DNA of 64,000 bases from Thalassovita gelatinovora. Lineage in GTDB: Bacteria > Pseudomonadota > Alphaproteobacteria > Rhodobacterales > Rhodobacteraceae. The stretch is taken from positions 38,889 through 102,888 of the forward strand of contig NZ_CYSA01000008.1 in assembly GCF_001458355.1 (NCBI RefSeq), written 5' to 3'. Positions 31,965 to 42,357 of this stretch are shown here, in pieces. The position numbers were made by a program, and so were the translations under genes. Each line of letters begins with the position of its first letter. Positions within the stretch are counted from its first letter, which is position 1. The notes below the pieces were generated by a model. It was not told the DNA's origin and did no database searches. It saw nothing but the letters and a program-made list of their open reading frames with translations.

Positions 31965-34481
31965 TCAAATGGCAGTCTGATCCTCTGATTGAAGCATGTC
32001 CTCCAGCAGTGATATCATTTTCGCTTTGTCCAATGGTTTGGACAGAACCGCATCGGCGCCCGCCTCGGTCATTACATTCGCTTCTGGCGCACCACTGAGC
32101 CCGAAGATTATCCCATTATAGCCCCGTTCGCGCAAAGTTCGGGTCAATTCCATTCCGTCCATACCGGGCAAGTGGATATCGGTGATCACCAGATCCGGTT
32201 GCAGGGTTTCAAACCGGTCCAACAATGCTTCGGAGGAAAGGGCGTGATGCACAGAGGAAAAAATTCTATTTAACTGGCGCTGCGTGATTTCTGCGACCAT
32301 TTCATTGTCTTCGACCAACGCAACGGTGAGGCTGGAAAGGACAGTTTTTGTGGGGGCGGTGCGGGGACCCGCTGTTGGTGACTGGGTATCTTCGGTGTGC
32401 AGCGGTATCGTGACGGTGAATTTCGCACCCCCCAGCGCACTGCGATCATACGCAACCGAACCGTCAAGATTTTCCACGAACCTTTTGACAATATACATGC
32501 CCATCCCGGTTCCGTCGGAATTGGAAAAGACACCGCTGCTTTGCCGGTTAAAGGGTTCGAACAGACCGGGCAGAAGGGCGTCGGGAATGCCATTGCCGTT
32601 GTCTTCTATGGTCCAAATACCTTCCAAGGTCTGCGCGGTCAGTTTTTCGTGATACCCAATTACCAGATTCTGACCGCCGGAATGGAAAACAGCGTTGCGG
32701 ATCAGGTTGCCCAACACTTGTTGCAACCGTCCGACATCAGTGATCCGCAACTGGTTGTATTGCGGCGCTATGAGAAGATCGACGGAAATTTCTGCTTCTT
32801 CAGCGATCATTCTGTATGCTCCGACCAGATGGTGCAGGAACTCATTTGGCCGGAAAGGGGTTTTGGTCGCGTGCGACAGGTCTTCGTCGCGCACCGCACT
32901 GCCCAGATCTTTCATCAATGTCAGGCACTGGTCCAGAACGATGTTGAATCGGGGGCCCAGTTTGCCCCAATCTTCCTGTTCATTCATCTGATCTGCCAGC
33001 ATTTTCAGGATCGCCACGGGTGTGTGCAATTCATGCGAAATCAGCGAAAATAGCCGATGTTGCCGGTCCTTGCCGATTTCCAACTGATGCAATGCGTCCT
33101 CAAGCGCGCTGGATGTATTGTGCAGTTCTGTGATGTCGGTGATCGTACCCAACGAAACCAGACCAAATTGCCAAGAGGTTTCAGAGATGAAATTCATCCG
33201 AAAAACGTGGATATCCTTGGCTTCTGAATAGGGTGCGGTATCGGACATGCGCACGATGATCTGACGAGGTTCAGCGGCGTACCGCGCCCAAAGCTGCGAC
33301 ACTATGTGCGCATCATCCGGGTGCATCCGCTGGAATGTATCGTGGCCCGAGGCGCTGAGCGGGCAGTTTTGGTCTTGGCGAATATTTTGATCAATCCATA
33401 ATCGCTGCAAATCTGCGCTAAAGACGAAATATCCAAATTTGGCCGACTCGCATGACGTCCTCAGCCTGTTTTGAACGCGGACATTCTGCTGGTCGAGCAC
33501 GTGCCGCTTCAATAAAATCAGGTCGCAGATGGAAAGCAGCAGAAAAAGCGCCGCTGAAACCATGTGCTCTTGCGCGATGCTTTGGGCTTCGTGGGGCAGG
33601 ACAGCGCTTTGCACCAGTATCCCGGTTAAACTGACTGTGATCGCGGTGGGGAGCGGCAATATCAACCGCAGTACGAGGGCCAGAATGATGGTCGCCACAT
33701 ATTCGGTCTTCCAACCGAGATATCCATCGATCAGACCGGACCCGATGAATAGCAACAGCAGCGGCAGATAGCGGGGGATTTTTTTTACCCTTGGCGGATA
33801 TAGCGCAATTATCAGTAAAGAAGTCGCAATAGCTGCCCCTTTTATCATATGCGCCACGATCATCGGTGCCATTGACGCATAGGTGCCGATCTTCAGGATA
33901 TCGCTGAAAAAAGCGTTTGCTGCCAATGACATCGCCAGCCCCAACAGGGCAGAAACGACAAGCAAGGTCGACGCCAACGCGACATCCAATGTGATCTTGT
34001 TCGATAATTCGGCGACCCATTTTGACCCAAACCGGGTGCCCATCCCAAGGGTGATCCCCATCACGACATTGAAACCGGTTGCCAGCAGCAGAAAATCCCC
34101 AATGCCTATGGTGTCGGGTAATATCAAGGTGCTCGCTTGCATTGCCCAAGTGCTGGACAGGACAAAAAGAGGAACGAATGCCGCGACAAAGAAAATCAGC
34201 CTGTTGGTCGGAAAAATCGCAAATCCCAGTATCAACAGCACCGTGGCAGGGTGCGGGGCAAGCTGAACAATAGTCATTTCGGGCGGGTTAATCGGCGTCA
34301 GCGTATTGCTGACGACATAGCTCAATGCGGTGGCAAAAGTTATCAGCAGTAAGAAGACGAATTCAAACTTACGGTCCAGAATTTCCTGAATCGCAACTGT
34401 CCGGGGTTTTTGCAGCAGCGCTTGGATGAACGGCCAGTCTTCTGCGCTTCCTACGCTGGGAAAAATATCGCGAGTGCGCAA
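31965..34481 (-). CDS. Hybrid sensor histidine kinase with a polytopic membrane sensor
   Basis: An 838-residue kinase. The first ~325 residues form about eight membrane helices, an integral-membrane sensor of MASE1-like style. A PAS-like segment (~340-455) leads to HisKA with H483 (ISHELHTPVAILK), HATPase (N box LGNLIRNAVFH; EDNGNGIPD; GTGMGMYIVKRF) and a C-terminal receiver with D768 (LVITDIHLPGMDG) and Lys in LSKPLDK. It ends 21 bases from the convergent kinase gene. The two may converge on the same LuxR regulator, but this is only suggested by proximity. Confidence 0.88.
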   Translation of the reverse strand: MRTRDIFPSVGSAEDWPFIQALLQKPRTVAIQEILDRKFEFVFLLLITFATALSYVVSNTLTPINPPEMTIVQLAPHPATVLLILGFAIFPTNRLIFFVAAFVPLFVLSSTWAMQASTLILPDTIGIGDFLLLATGFNVVMGITLGMGTRFGSKWVAELSNKITLDVALASTLLVVSALLGLAMSLAANAFFSDILKIGTYASMAPMIVAHMIKGAAIATSLLIIALYPPRVKKIPRYLPLLLLFIGSGLIDGYLGWKTEYVATIILALVLRLILPLPTAITVSLTGILVQSAVLPHEAQSIAQEHMVSAALFLLLSICDLILLKRHVLDQQNVRVQNRLRTSCESAKFGYFVFSADLQRLWIDQNIRQDQNCPLSASGHDTFQRMHPDDAHIVSQLWARYAAEPRQIIVRMSDTAPYSEAKDIHVFRMNFISETSWQFGLVSLGTITDITELHNTSSALEDALHQLEIGKDRQHRLFSLISHELHTPVAILKMLADQMNEQEDWGKLGPRFNIVLDQCLTLMKDLGSAVRDEDLSHATKTPFRPNEFLHHLVGAYRMIAEEAEISVDLLIAPQYNQLRITDVGRLQQVLGNLIRNAVFHSGGQNLVIGYHEKLTAQTLEGIWTIEDNGNGIPDALLPGLFEPFNRQSSGVFSNSDGTGMGMYIVKRFVENLDGSVAYDRSALGGAKFTVTIPLHTEDTQSPTAGPRTAPTKTVLSSLTVALVEDNEMVAEITQRQLNRIFSSVHHALSSEALLDRFETLQPDLVITDIHLPGMDGMELTRTLRERGYNGIIFGLSGAPEANVMTEAGADAVLSKPLDKAKMISLLEDMLQSEDQTAI

Positions 34482-34818
34482 TTGAAGCCTGTCTCCGAAG
34501 TTCTGAACGAAACTCTAAAAAACTCCACAAACTTTGAAAATACTTTTGTTTGTGTGAACAGAAGCGCCCGAACGAATGGGCCAACCATGGAAACCACCTT
34601 TAGTCGAATTGTGCAATCAATAATGGATTTCTGAAGTTGTGATGTAGGTGAAAAATGTAATGATTTTCCCCCGAAATCATTGCGCAGCTCTAAGTGCTCG
34701 ATATCCCACAAGACTTTAAAGGTATGGCGCAAGGCAAGCAGAGTTGAGCGGAAGCATTCGGCAACCATGAGTGTCTGGCCGGGGACGCCCCGACACTCAC
34801 CGGCTCAACGACACGGGA
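34482..34818. other. Gene-free gap with a hairpin after the sit-type operon
   Basis: The 337 bases between the kinase start and the end of the metal-transporter operon contain no convincing gene. Near the right end, GAGTGTC (34769-34775) and GACACTC (34792-34798) enclose GGGG-ACG-CCCC, a strong stem that may end the leftward transporter transcript, though no T run follows. The left part is AT-rich and should hold the kinase promoter. Confidence 0.4.
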
Positions 34819-35655
34819 TCAGACTGTATTTGTTTGCTGGCGGCGGTTCATCAGGTTGCGCCGCAGGAAGGCCAGAATGAAAAAGCCGGTCAGGATCAGA
34901 ACAATCGTCGGGGCAGGGGCGCTGTCGATGAAGAAACTCATATAGGTGCCGGCCAACATCGAAATCATGCACACGCCGACGGCCACGGCCATCATCGCAC
35001 CAAACCGGCGCACGGTCAGAAAGGCGATGGCCCCCGGCGCAATCAACAATCCGATTGCCAAGATTAGACCGGAGGCGGTCAGTGTCGCCACGATCGTCAA
35101 CGATAGCAGCGTCAGCAGCCCGTAATGCAGAAGTCCGACATGCAGACCCGATACCCGTGCCTGAGCCGGATCGAATGCGTGCAGCATCAGGGCTTTCCAG
35201 TTCAGCAGCAGCAACACCGAAACGATCAGGGAAATGATTCCAGCGGTCCACAGATCATCCGCACCCACGCCCAGCATATTGCCGAACAGGATATGGTCGA
35301 GATGGGCGTTGGTTTCGATCGACGTGTAAAGAATGATGCCGATACCAAACATGCTTGAAAACACCACACCCATCACCGTGTCTTGCTTTACCCGGCTGTT
35401 TTCCGACAAATACCCCGTGGTTAATGCGCAAAACATTCCGGCTGCGAACGCGCCAATGATCAGCGGAATACCGATGATATAAGCCAGAACGATGCCTGGC
35501 AGAACCGCATGGCTGATCGCATCGCCCATCAAGGCCCAGCCCTTGAGAACCAGAAAACACGATAGCAACGCCGTCGGTATAGCGACCATGGCGGAAATCC
35601 AGAACGCGTTGAGCATGAAGGGAAATTGAAACGGAAAAAGCAGAGTATCGATCAT
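34819..35655 (-). CDS. sitD: Metal ABC transporter permease (SitD/MntD-like)
   Basis: A 278-residue ABC-3 family permease with about eight membrane helices. LKGWALMGDAISHAVLPGIVLAY is the family's metal-permease signature. Its gene overlaps the preceding permease by 4 bases. Two different permeases encoded in tandem are typical of SitABCD-type manganese/iron importers, which form a heterodimeric channel. Confidence 0.9.
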   Translation of the reverse strand: MIDTLLFPFQFPFMLNAFWISAMVAIPTALLSCFLVLKGWALMGDAISHAVLPGIVLAYIIGIPLIIGAFAAGMFCALTTGYLSENSRVKQDTVMGVVFSSMFGIGIILYTSIETNAHLDHILFGNMLGVGADDLWTAGIISLIVSVLLLLNWKALMLHAFDPAQARVSGLHVGLLHYGLLTLLSLTIVATLTASGLILAIGLLIAPGAIAFLTVRRFGAMMAVAVGVCMISMLAGTYMSFFIDSAPAPTIVLILTGFFILAFLRRNLMNRRQQTNTV

Positions 35656-36512
35656 GCTACGTCCTCTTCCAGCGCGGCACGGGCCTTGGCGCGGGCGGCC
35701 AACAGACCGTGTTTTGGGGCAAAGTAGAAGGCCGTCAGGAAAACTGATGCTTGCAGGGTGACGATCACGCCGCCGGTGGCGCCGTCCAGAAAATAACTCA
35801 GATACGCGCCAAAGAAACTGCTCAATACCCCGATCGTGACCGAGGTCAGGATCAGCCGCGGGAAACGGTCACATAGCAAATAGGCGGTCGCTCCCGGTGT
35901 CACCACCATCGCAACGACCAGAAATGCGCCCACCGTCTGCATCGCGGCCACGACCGAGGCCGACAGAAGGGTAAAGAAGATCACCTTCAGCAGACCAGGG
36001 TTGAGCCCGACAGATCGGGCGTGGTTCTCGTCGAAAAACGTGACCATCAAATCTTTCCATTTCACGATCAAAACCGCCAATGACACGAACCCGATCAGGG
36101 CCAACTGTAATGTGTCTTCCGGCGTGATCGCCAAAATATTGCCCATCGTGATCGTTTGTACGCTGATCGAGGTCGGGTTGATCGACACCAGAAACAGCCC
36201 TAGTCCGAAAAAACTGGTGAAGATCAGTCCGATGATCACGTCAATCTTCAGCCCGGAACGGTCCGACAGAAACAGCATTGCTCCGGCGGCGAGCCCGCCG
36301 GCGATGAAAGCGCCCAATGCGAAGGGCAGGCCCAGCGCATAAGCTCCGACCACACCGGGCACTACCGAATGGCTGAGTGCGTCACCGATCAGCGACCAGC
36401 CTTTCAGCATCAGATAGGCAGACAGAAAGGCACAGACCCCGCCGACCAGCGCCGAGACCCACATCGCATTGGTCATATAACCATAGCTGAACGGTTCCAG
36501 CAGCAGGGTCAT
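35652..36512 (-). CDS. sitC: Metal ABC transporter permease (SitC/MntC-like)
   Basis: A 286-residue ABC-3 permease. [23 protein letters not shown] is the conserved segment and [18 protein letters not shown] the cytoplasmic loop seen in Sit/Mnt/Znu permeases. It overlaps both neighbours by 4 bases, so the three membrane-complex genes are translationally coupled. Confidence 0.9.
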   Translation of the reverse strand: MTLLLEPFSYGYMTNAMWVSALVGGVCAFLSAYLMLKGWSLIGDALSHSVVPGVVGAYALGLPFALGAFIAGGLAAGAMLFLSDRSGLKIDVIIGLIFTSFFGLGLFLVSINPTSISVQTITMGNILAITPEDTLQLALIGFVSLAVLIVKWKDLMVTFFDENHARSVGLNPGLLKVIFFTLLSASVVAAMQTVGAFLVVAMVVTPGATAYLLCDRFPRLILTSVTIGVLSSFFGAYLSYFLDGATGGVIVTLQASVFLTAFYFAPKHGLLAARAKARAALEEDVA

Positions 36513-37408
36513 GCGCCATCCTCCGTCGCTTTTTCTTCTTCCCCATATTGCACGAAGGGTCGTTCATCATCGGTCAGGATGCTGACCTGACGCGGGTCAT
36601 CATCATCATGCAATTCCTGTCCACCCAAGGTGAACTGCCGCAATACACCGCCAAAGGCGGTCTTCAGGTTGGACGGGGTAAAGGTGGTTTCGGTCGGGCC
36701 GAAGGCCAGCACGGTTTGCTTGACCAACACCGTGCGGTCGCAGAATTCGGGCACCGAGCCAAGATTATGGGTCGACACCAGCATCACCCGGCCTTCGTCG
36801 CGCAAATCGCGCAACAGGGCAATGATCTGATCTTCGGTTTTCACATCGACCCCGGTGAAGGGTTCATCCAGCAAGATGACCTGACCTTCCTGGGCCAGCG
36901 CACGGGCCAGAAAGACCCGTTTTCGTTGACCGCCGGACAGTTCGCCGATCTGGCGATGGCGATAATCGGTCATGTTGACCCGCAACAGCGCATCTTCCAC
37001 CGCGTTGCGGTCGCGCAGCGTGGGGCGGCGCAGGAATCCCATATGGCCATAACGGCCCATCATCACCACGTCTTCGACCAGAACCGGAAAATCCCAGTCA
37101 ACTTCTTCGGATTGCGGCACATAAGCCACCAGATTTTCCTTCAACGCCTGCTTTACCGTCCGGCCCAGTAGTCGGATATCACCCTTGGACACTGGGATGA
37201 ATCCCATGATCGCCTTGAACAGGGTGGATTTTCCGGCCCCGTTCACTCCAACCAAGGCAGTCACCGTGCCACGCGGAATTTCAAAACTGGCATTGCGCAA
37301 CGCTGTATGACCGTTGCGATAGGTAACCGTTACGTCTGACGCGTAAATGCCGCCGCCAGGTCCTGTTTCAGCAATATGGGTTGCAAGCGATTTGGTATCG
37401 AAAGCCAT
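36509..37408 (-). CDS. sitB: Metal ABC transporter ATP-binding protein (SitB/MntB-like)
   Basis: A 299-residue ATPase: Walker [10 protein letters not shown], signature [15 protein letters not shown], Walker [13 protein letters not shown], and the switch histidine in [26 protein letters not shown] is characteristic of Mn/Zn/Fe importer ATPases. The C-terminal tail is acidic (HDDDDPRQ). The binding-protein gene is 30 bases upstream and the permeases overlap downstream. Confidence 0.92.
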   Translation of the reverse strand: MAFDTKSLATHIAETGPGGGIYASDVTVTYRNGHTALRNASFEIPRGTVTALVGVNGAGKSTLFKAIMGFIPVSKGDIRLLGRTVKQALKENLVAYVPQSEEVDWDFPVLVEDVVMMGRYGHMGFLRRPTLRDRNAVEDALLRVNMTDYRHRQIGELSGGQRKRVFLARALAQEGQVILLDEPFTGVDVKTEDQIIALLRDLRDEGRVMLVSTHNLGSVPEFCDRTVLVKQTVLAFGPTETTFTPSNLKTAFGGVLRQFTLGGQELHDDDDPRQVSILTDDERPFVQYGEEEKATEDGA

Positions 37409-37438
37409 GACGTTATATATCTTTTCTATCTTATGGCC

Positions 37439-38338
37439 CTAATCTGTAGCGCCAGTGAGCCCGTTTACAATGGTTTGCGATGTCACCCGCAACAGATCGA
37501 GATAAGTCGGCACCGGACCGTCCGCTTCGGACAAGCTGTCGACATAGAGAACCCCGCCAAAGGTCGATCCGGTTTCCCGCGCCACCTGTTTGGCCGGTGC
37601 CGAACTGACCGTGCTTTCGCAGAATACCGCTGGAACATCATGCGCACGCACGCCGTCGATGACCGACCGGACCTGTTGCGGTGTGCCGGTCTGATCAGCG
37701 TTCATTGGCCAAAGGTAAAGTTCATTCAGTCCAAAATCGCGCGCCAAATAGCTGAACGCCCCTTCGCAAGTGACCAGCCAGCGGTTATTTTGTGGAATCT
37801 GTTGGATTTCGGCCTTGAGCGGTTCCAGCGTCGCCCGAAGCCTGTCTTTGTAGCTTCCGGCATTGGCGAGATAGAGTTCGGCATTGTCGGGATCGTGTTC
37901 GGCAAAGGCGGCGGCGATATTGTCTATATAGATGATCGCGTTATCCAGACCCATCCAGGCGTGCGGATTGGGTTTGCCTTCATATTCGCCTTCGGCAATG
38001 GAAATCGGTTCAATACCGTCGCTGAGTGTGGCGGAGGGAACGTCGCGCAGATTGCTCAGGAATTGTTCGAACCACAGTTCCAGATTTAACCCGTTCCACA
38101 GGATCAGGTCCGCATCATGGGCGCGCACGATATCGCGCGGCGTGGGTTCATATCCGTGAATTTCCGCCCCCGGTTTGGTGACCGAAACGATCTCGGCTGC
38201 TTCCCCCGCCACATTTTGTGCCATGTCGGCCAGAACGGTGAAGGTGGTGACCACTTTCATCTTGTCTGCCAAGGCAGGGGGGGCGGTTAGGGCGCACAGC
38301 GCAAATGCCACGGCGATCTTCGGACAGGAATTAAGCAT
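37439..38338 (-). CDS. sitA: Metal-binding periplasmic protein (SitA/MntA-like)
   Basis: A 299-residue cluster A-I (cluster 9) solute-binding protein. A signal peptide covers the first ~25 residues (SCPKIAVAFALCALTAPPALA). Metal ligands are visible: His in GAEIHGYEPTPRD, His in KPNPHAWMGLDN, the Glu/Asp region in CEGAFSYLARDFGL, and YVDSL near the C-terminus. No His-rich loop is present, which argues against a ZnuA-type zinc protein. ATG 38338 is chosen because the signal peptide starts there. Fur-like boxes 30-60 bases upstream suggest control by Mn or Fe through Mur/Fur. Confidence 0.9.
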   Translation of the reverse strand: MLNSCPKIAVAFALCALTAPPALADKMKVVTTFTVLADMAQNVAGEAAEIVSVTKPGAEIHGYEPTPRDIVRAHDADLILWNGLNLELWFEQFLSNLRDVPSATLSDGIEPISIAEGEYEGKPNPHAWMGLDNAIIYIDNIAAAFAEHDPDNAELYLANAGSYKDRLRATLEPLKAEIQQIPQNNRWLVTCEGAFSYLARDFGLNELYLWPMNADQTGTPQQVRSVIDGVRAHDVPAVFCESTVSSAPAKQVARETGSTFGGVLYVDSLSEADGPVPTYLDLLRVTSQTIVNGLTGATD

Positions 38339-38371
38339 AAAATAATACCTTTTGCGTTTGTTGTGGGATTG

Positions 38372-38396
38372 ATAATGAAAATGATAATTATTCGCA
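38372..38396. promoter_or_regulatory. Fur/Mur-like box upstream of sitA
   Basis: GATAATGAAAATGATAATTA closely resembles the Fur-family consensus of repeated GATAAT units and lies 34-58 bases upstream of the sitA start. In alphaproteobacteria the Fur homologue Mur represses sitABCD with manganese through such sites; which of Mur or Fur acts here cannot be told. Confidence 0.65.
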
Positions 38397-38473
38397 ACAG
38401 GAAAATTGGGGCGGATCGTATAATGGTTGGAGGATGGGCAGGCAGAGTTTACGGCATGTTGAGTCATCCTCAT

Positions 38474-38494
38474 GTAAATCATGATAATTATGAA
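38474..38494. promoter_or_regulatory. Second Fur-like box, between sitA and metH
   Basis: TAAATCATGATAATTATGAAT is a partly symmetric, AT-rich site like the first box, about 100 bases from it and 76 bases upstream of metH. It may be a second operator for sitA or may link metH to metal status. Confidence 0.35.
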
Positions 38495-38569
38495 TTTGGT
38501 ACATGGTTCGGTTTCCCCTACATAGGGCCAGAGCGCCCAATGGGCGACCTTGACCAGTAGGAGAGTCCC

Positions 38570-41500
38570 ATGCTGCCCCGTTCCCCCGTTTTCGATCGCC
38601 TGCACGCTGCTGCCAAGGAGCGGATCCTGATCCTTGACGGGGCGATGGGAACCCAGATTCAGAAGCTGGGATTGGGCGAAGATGATTTCACCGGTCACGG
38701 TGTGGGCTGTAGTTGCCATATCCATTCGGATCAGCCGCAGCAGGGTAACAATGACCTGCTGAACCTGACCCGCCCTGAAATGATCGAAGACATTCATTAT
38801 CGATACGCAATGGTGGGTGCGGATATTGCCGAGACAAACACCTTTTCCTCTACGGTCATTGCGCAAGCCGATTATGAGTTGGAAGACAAGGTCGATGCGC
38901 TCAATTACGAAGGGGCCCGATTGGCCCGCGCCGCGATGGATCGGGCCGAGTCCGAAGATGGCCGCGCCCGTTTTGTGGCCGGCGCGCTTGGGCCAACCAA
39001 CAGGACCGCTTCGATCAGCCCGGATGTGAACAACCCCGGCTATCGCGCTGTGACTTTTGACGATTTACGCAGGGCGTATGCGCAGCAAGCGCGTGCGCTG
39101 ATCAAGGGCGGGGCAGATATTCTGCTGATCGAGACGATCTTCGATACGCTGAACGCCAAGGCGGCGATTTTCGCTTGCGAAGAGGTCTTCTTGGAAAACG
39201 GTGAACGCCTGCCGGTAATGATTTCGGGAACCATCACTGACCTGTCGGGGCGTACGTTGTCAGGACAAACGCCGACCGCCTTTTGGCATTCTGTGCGCCA
39301 TGCCCAGCCGCTGACCGTTGGCCTGAACTGTGCTTTGGGGGCCAATGCGATGCGGCCGCATTTGGCCGAATTGTCCAACGTGGCCGACACCCTGATCTGT
39401 GCTTATCCCAATGCCGGGTTGCCCAATGAAATGGGTGAATATGACGAAACCCCCGAAACGATGGCGGAACAGGTGGCCGGATTTGCCCGTGACGGGTTGG
39501 TCAATATCGTCGGCGGCTGTTGCGGGTCGACCTATGACCACATCAGCGCGATTGCGAATGCTGTTCAAGGGCTTGCACCGCGTACCATACCCGAAATCCC
39601 GCCGCAAATGCGGCTGTCGGGGCTTGAGCCCTTCACGCTGACCGAGACGATACCCTTCGTCAATGTGGGCGAGCGCACCAATGTCACCGGGTCGGCCCGG
39701 TTCCGAAAACTGATCACCAACGGCGATTATGCCGCTGCCTTGGATGTCGCACGGAACCAGGTTGAAAACGGTGCCCAGATCATCGATGTGAACATGGATG
39801 AGGGATTGATCGACAGCAAACAGGCGATGGTCGAATTTCTCAACCTGATCGCCTCGGAACCCGATATTTCGCGGGTGCCGGTGATGATAGACAGCTCAAA
39901 ATGGGACGTGATCGAAGCCGGATTGAAATGCGTCCAAGGCAAATCGGTGGTCAATTCGATTTCGATGAAAGAAGGCGAAGAAAGTTTCCTGAAACAAGCA
40001 CGCTTGTGCCGGGCCTATGGCGCAGCGGTGGTGGTGATGGCCTTCGACGAGGAAGGTCAGGCCGATACCGAGGATCGCAAGGTCGAGATTTGCAGCCGCG
40101 CCTACAATATCCTGACCGAAGATGTGGGGTTCCCGCCCGAAGACATCATCTTCGACCCCAATGTCTTTGCCGTCGCCACCGGTATCGAAGAGCATAATAA
40201 TTACGGTGTCGATTTCATCGAAGCCACCCGTCGCATCACGGCTGAGCTGCCGCATGTGCACGTGTCGGGGGGGGTGTCGAACCTGTCCTTTTCGTTCCGC
40301 GGCAACGAACCGGTGCGCGAAGCGATGCACGCGGTGTTCCTCTATCACGCCATTCAGGCCGGGATGGATATGGGCATCGTCAATGCCGGGCAATTGGCAG
40401 TCTATGACCAGATCGATCCGGACCTGCGCGATGCCTGCGAAGATGTGGTTCTGAACCGCAGCCCCGACGCCACCGAACGGATGTTGGAAATCGCCGAAAA
40501 ATACCGTGGTCAGGGCGGGATGAAAGCGGCCGAGAAAGATCTGCGTTGGCGCGACTGGCCGGTGGATGAACGACTCGCACATGCGTTGGTCAACGGCATT
40601 ACCGAATATATCGACGCCGACACCGAAGAAGCACGACTGGCTGCCGAACGCCCGCTGCACGTGATCGAAGGTCCGTTGATGGCGGGCATGAACGTGGTGG
40701 GTGATCTGTTCGGCGCGGGCAAGATGTTCCTGCCGCAAGTGGTTAAATCGGCGCGGGTGATGAAGCAGGCGGTGGCGATTTTGCTGCCTTACATGGAGCA
40801 GGAAAAAGACGGCACCGCCCAAAGTGCGGGCAAAGTCCTGATGGCGACGGTCAAGGGCGATGTGCACGATATCGGCAAGAATATCGTCGGTGTCGTATTG
40901 GCCTGTAATAATTACGAAATCATCGATCTGGGTGTGATGGTTCCGGCCGAAAAAATTCTGGAAACCGCACGGGAACAGCAGGTCGATATCATTGGCCTGT
41001 CGGGTCTGATCACGCCCTCTTTGGATGAAATGGTCCATGTCGCCAGCGAAATGGAGCGGCTTGGCTTGGACCTGCCGCTGCTGATCGGTGGGGCGACCAC
41101 GTCCAAGATGCACACGGCGGTGAAAATTCATCCCAATTACGCCAAGAACCAAGCGGTCTATGTCACCGATGCGTCGCGCGCGGTGGGGGTCGTATCGGCA
41201 CTGTTGTCACCACAACAAAAACCGGGCTTCGTCACCGATATTCGCGATGAATATGCCAAGATATCGGAAAAATACGCCCGCGCCGAATTGGCGAAAAAGC
41301 GGATTTCCGTGGCTCAGGCGCGGGAAAATGCGTTGAAATTGGATTGGGCTGCATATGACGCGGTGACGCCGTCCTTCTTGGGGACGCGCAGCTTCGATGG
41401 TTGGGATCTGGCCGAATTGGCGCGTTATATCGACTGGACACCGTTTTTCCAAACCTGGGAAATGAAAGGGGTCTATCCGAAGATTCTGCAGGATGAAAAA

Positions 41501-42301
41501 CAGGGCGAAGCCGCGCGAAATCTGTTTGCCGATGCGCAGGACATGCTGCGCCGGATCATCGACGAAAACTGGTTCCATCCGCGGGCTGTTGTGGGGTTTT
41601 GGCCTGCCAATGCCTCGGGTGACGATATCCGTCTGTTCACGGATGACAGCCGCGCCGAAGAACTGGCCGTTTTGCATACCTTGCGTCAGCAATCGGCGAA
41701 ACGCGCCGGGCGGCCCAATGTGGCACTGTCCGATTTCGTGGCCCCCGAAGGCAAGCCCGACTATGTCGGCGGCTTCGTGGTCACGACCGGGGCGGAAGAA
41801 GATGCGATCGCGAAAGCCTTCGAGGGCAAGAACGACGACTACAGTTCGATCATGGTCAAGGCGTTGGCCGACCGCTTCGCCGAAGCCTTCGCCGAACGGA
41901 TGCACGAATATGTCCGTAAGGAATTGTGGGCCTATGCCCCGGACGAGGCGTTGTCGAATTCGGATCTGATCCACGAAACCTATGCCGGTATCCGTCCCGC
42001 ACCGGGCTATCCCGCACAGCCGGATCACACGGAAAAAACGACTTTGTTCAAATTGTTGGATGCCGAAGCTGCCACCGGAGTCGCGCTGACCGACAGCTTC
42101 GCGATGTGGCCCGGCGCGTCGGTTTCGGGGATCTATATCGCGCAGCCTGAGGCGTATTATTTTGGCGTTGCCAAGGTCGAACGTGATCAAGTGGAGGACT
42201 ACGCCGCGCGCAAAGGCATGAACATGGCCGATGCCGAACGCTGGTTGGGGCCGATCCTGAATTACCGTCCCGCGGATATCAAGGGGGTGGCGGCAGAGTA
42301 A
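38570..42301 (+). CDS. metH: Cobalamin-dependent methionine synthase
   Basis: A 1243-residue full-length MetH. The homocysteine domain (1-~330) has the zinc cysteines in LNCALG and GGCCGST. The pterin-binding domain (~350-610) holds [18 protein letters not shown]. The B12 cap and Rossmann domains (~650-900) have [17 protein letters not shown] with the cobalt-ligating His766. The C-terminal reactivation domain (~930-1230) has the AdoMet-binding stretch [12 protein letters not shown]. It methylates homocysteine from 5-methyl-THF. AGGAG lies 7 bases before the ATG. No cobalamin riboswitch is recognisable in the 231-base leader. Confidence 0.97.
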   Translation: MLPRSPVFDRLHAAAKERILILDGAMGTQIQKLGLGEDDFTGHGVGCSCHIHSDQPQQGNNDLLNLTRPEMIEDIHYRYAMVGADIAETNTFSSTVIAQADYELEDKVDALNYEGARLARAAMDRAESEDGRARFVAGALGPTNRTASISPDVNNPGYRAVTFDDLRRAYAQQARALIKGGADILLIETIFDTLNAKAAIFACEEVFLENGERLPVMISGTITDLSGRTLSGQTPTAFWHSVRHAQPLTVGLNCALGANAMRPHLAELSNVADTLICAYPNAGLPNEMGEYDETPETMAEQVAGFARDGLVNIVGGCCGSTYDHISAIANAVQGLAPRTIPEIPPQMRLSGLEPFTLTETIPFVNVGERTNVTGSARFRKLITNGDYAAALDVARNQVENGAQIIDVNMDEGLIDSKQAMVEFLNLIASEPDISRVPVMIDSSKWDVIEAGLKCVQGKSVVNSISMKEGEESFLKQARLCRAYGAAVVVMAFDEEGQADTEDRKVEICSRAYNILTEDVGFPPEDIIFDPNVFAVATGIEEHNNYGVDFIEATRRITAELPHVHVSGGVSNLSFSFRGNEPVREAMHAVFLYHAIQAGMDMGIVNAGQLAVYDQIDPDLRDACEDVVLNRSPDATERMLEIAEKYRGQGGMKAAEKDLRWRDWPVDERLAHALVNGITEYIDADTEEARLAAERPLHVIEGPLMAGMNVVGDLFGAGKMFLPQVVKSARVMKQAVAILLPYMEQEKDGTAQSAGKVLMATVKGDVHDIGKNIVGVVLACNNYEIIDLGVMVPAEKILETAREQQVDIIGLSGLITPSLDEMVHVASEMERLGLDLPLLIGGATTSKMHTAVKIHPNYAKNQAVYVTDASRAVGVVSALLSPQQKPGFVTDIRDEYAKISEKYARAELAKKRISVAQARENALKLDWAAYDAVTPSFLGTRSFDGWDLAELARYIDWTPFFQTWEMKGVYPKILQDEKQGEAARNLFADAQDMLRRIIDENWFHPRAVVGFWPANASGDDIRLFTDDSRAEELAVLHTLRQQSAKRAGRPNVALSDFVAPEGKPDYVGGFVVTTGAEEDAIAKAFEGKNDDYSSIMVKALADRFAEAFAERMHEYVRKELWAYAPDEALSNSDLIHETYAGIRPAPGYPAQPDHTEKTTLFKLLDAEAATGVALTDSFAMWPGASVSGIYIAQPEAYYFGVAKVERDQVEDYAARKGMNMADAERWLGPILNYRPADIKGVAAE

Positions 42302-42329
42302 GCCGTCATACCCGTTGTCATTTATCGGT

Positions 42330-42352
42330 GAAACGGGCATAAGCCCGGTTTC
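42330..42352. promoter_or_regulatory. Hairpin just before dusA
   Basis: GAAACGGGC, loop ATAA, GCCCGGTTTC forms a stem with one bulged G, ending 5 bases before the dusA ATG. It may end metH transcripts or hinder dusA translation; no T run follows. No Shine-Dalgarno is seen before either possible dusA start. Confidence 0.35.
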
Positions 42353-42357
42353 GCAAT

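Noticed and set aside
38339..38569. A possible cobalamin or SAM riboswitch before metH
   Set aside because: I could not find a B12 box or a recognisable SAM-type core. The features seen are better explained as Fur-like boxes and a promoter.
38339..38866. An upstream extension of the sitA frame to 38866
   Set aside because: It would run across the Fur-like boxes and into metH. The signal peptide begins at ATG 38338, which also has AAAGGT upstream.
39896..41152. Long minus-strand frames across metH
   Set aside because: They mirror the codon structure of the genuine metH gene and carry no motif.
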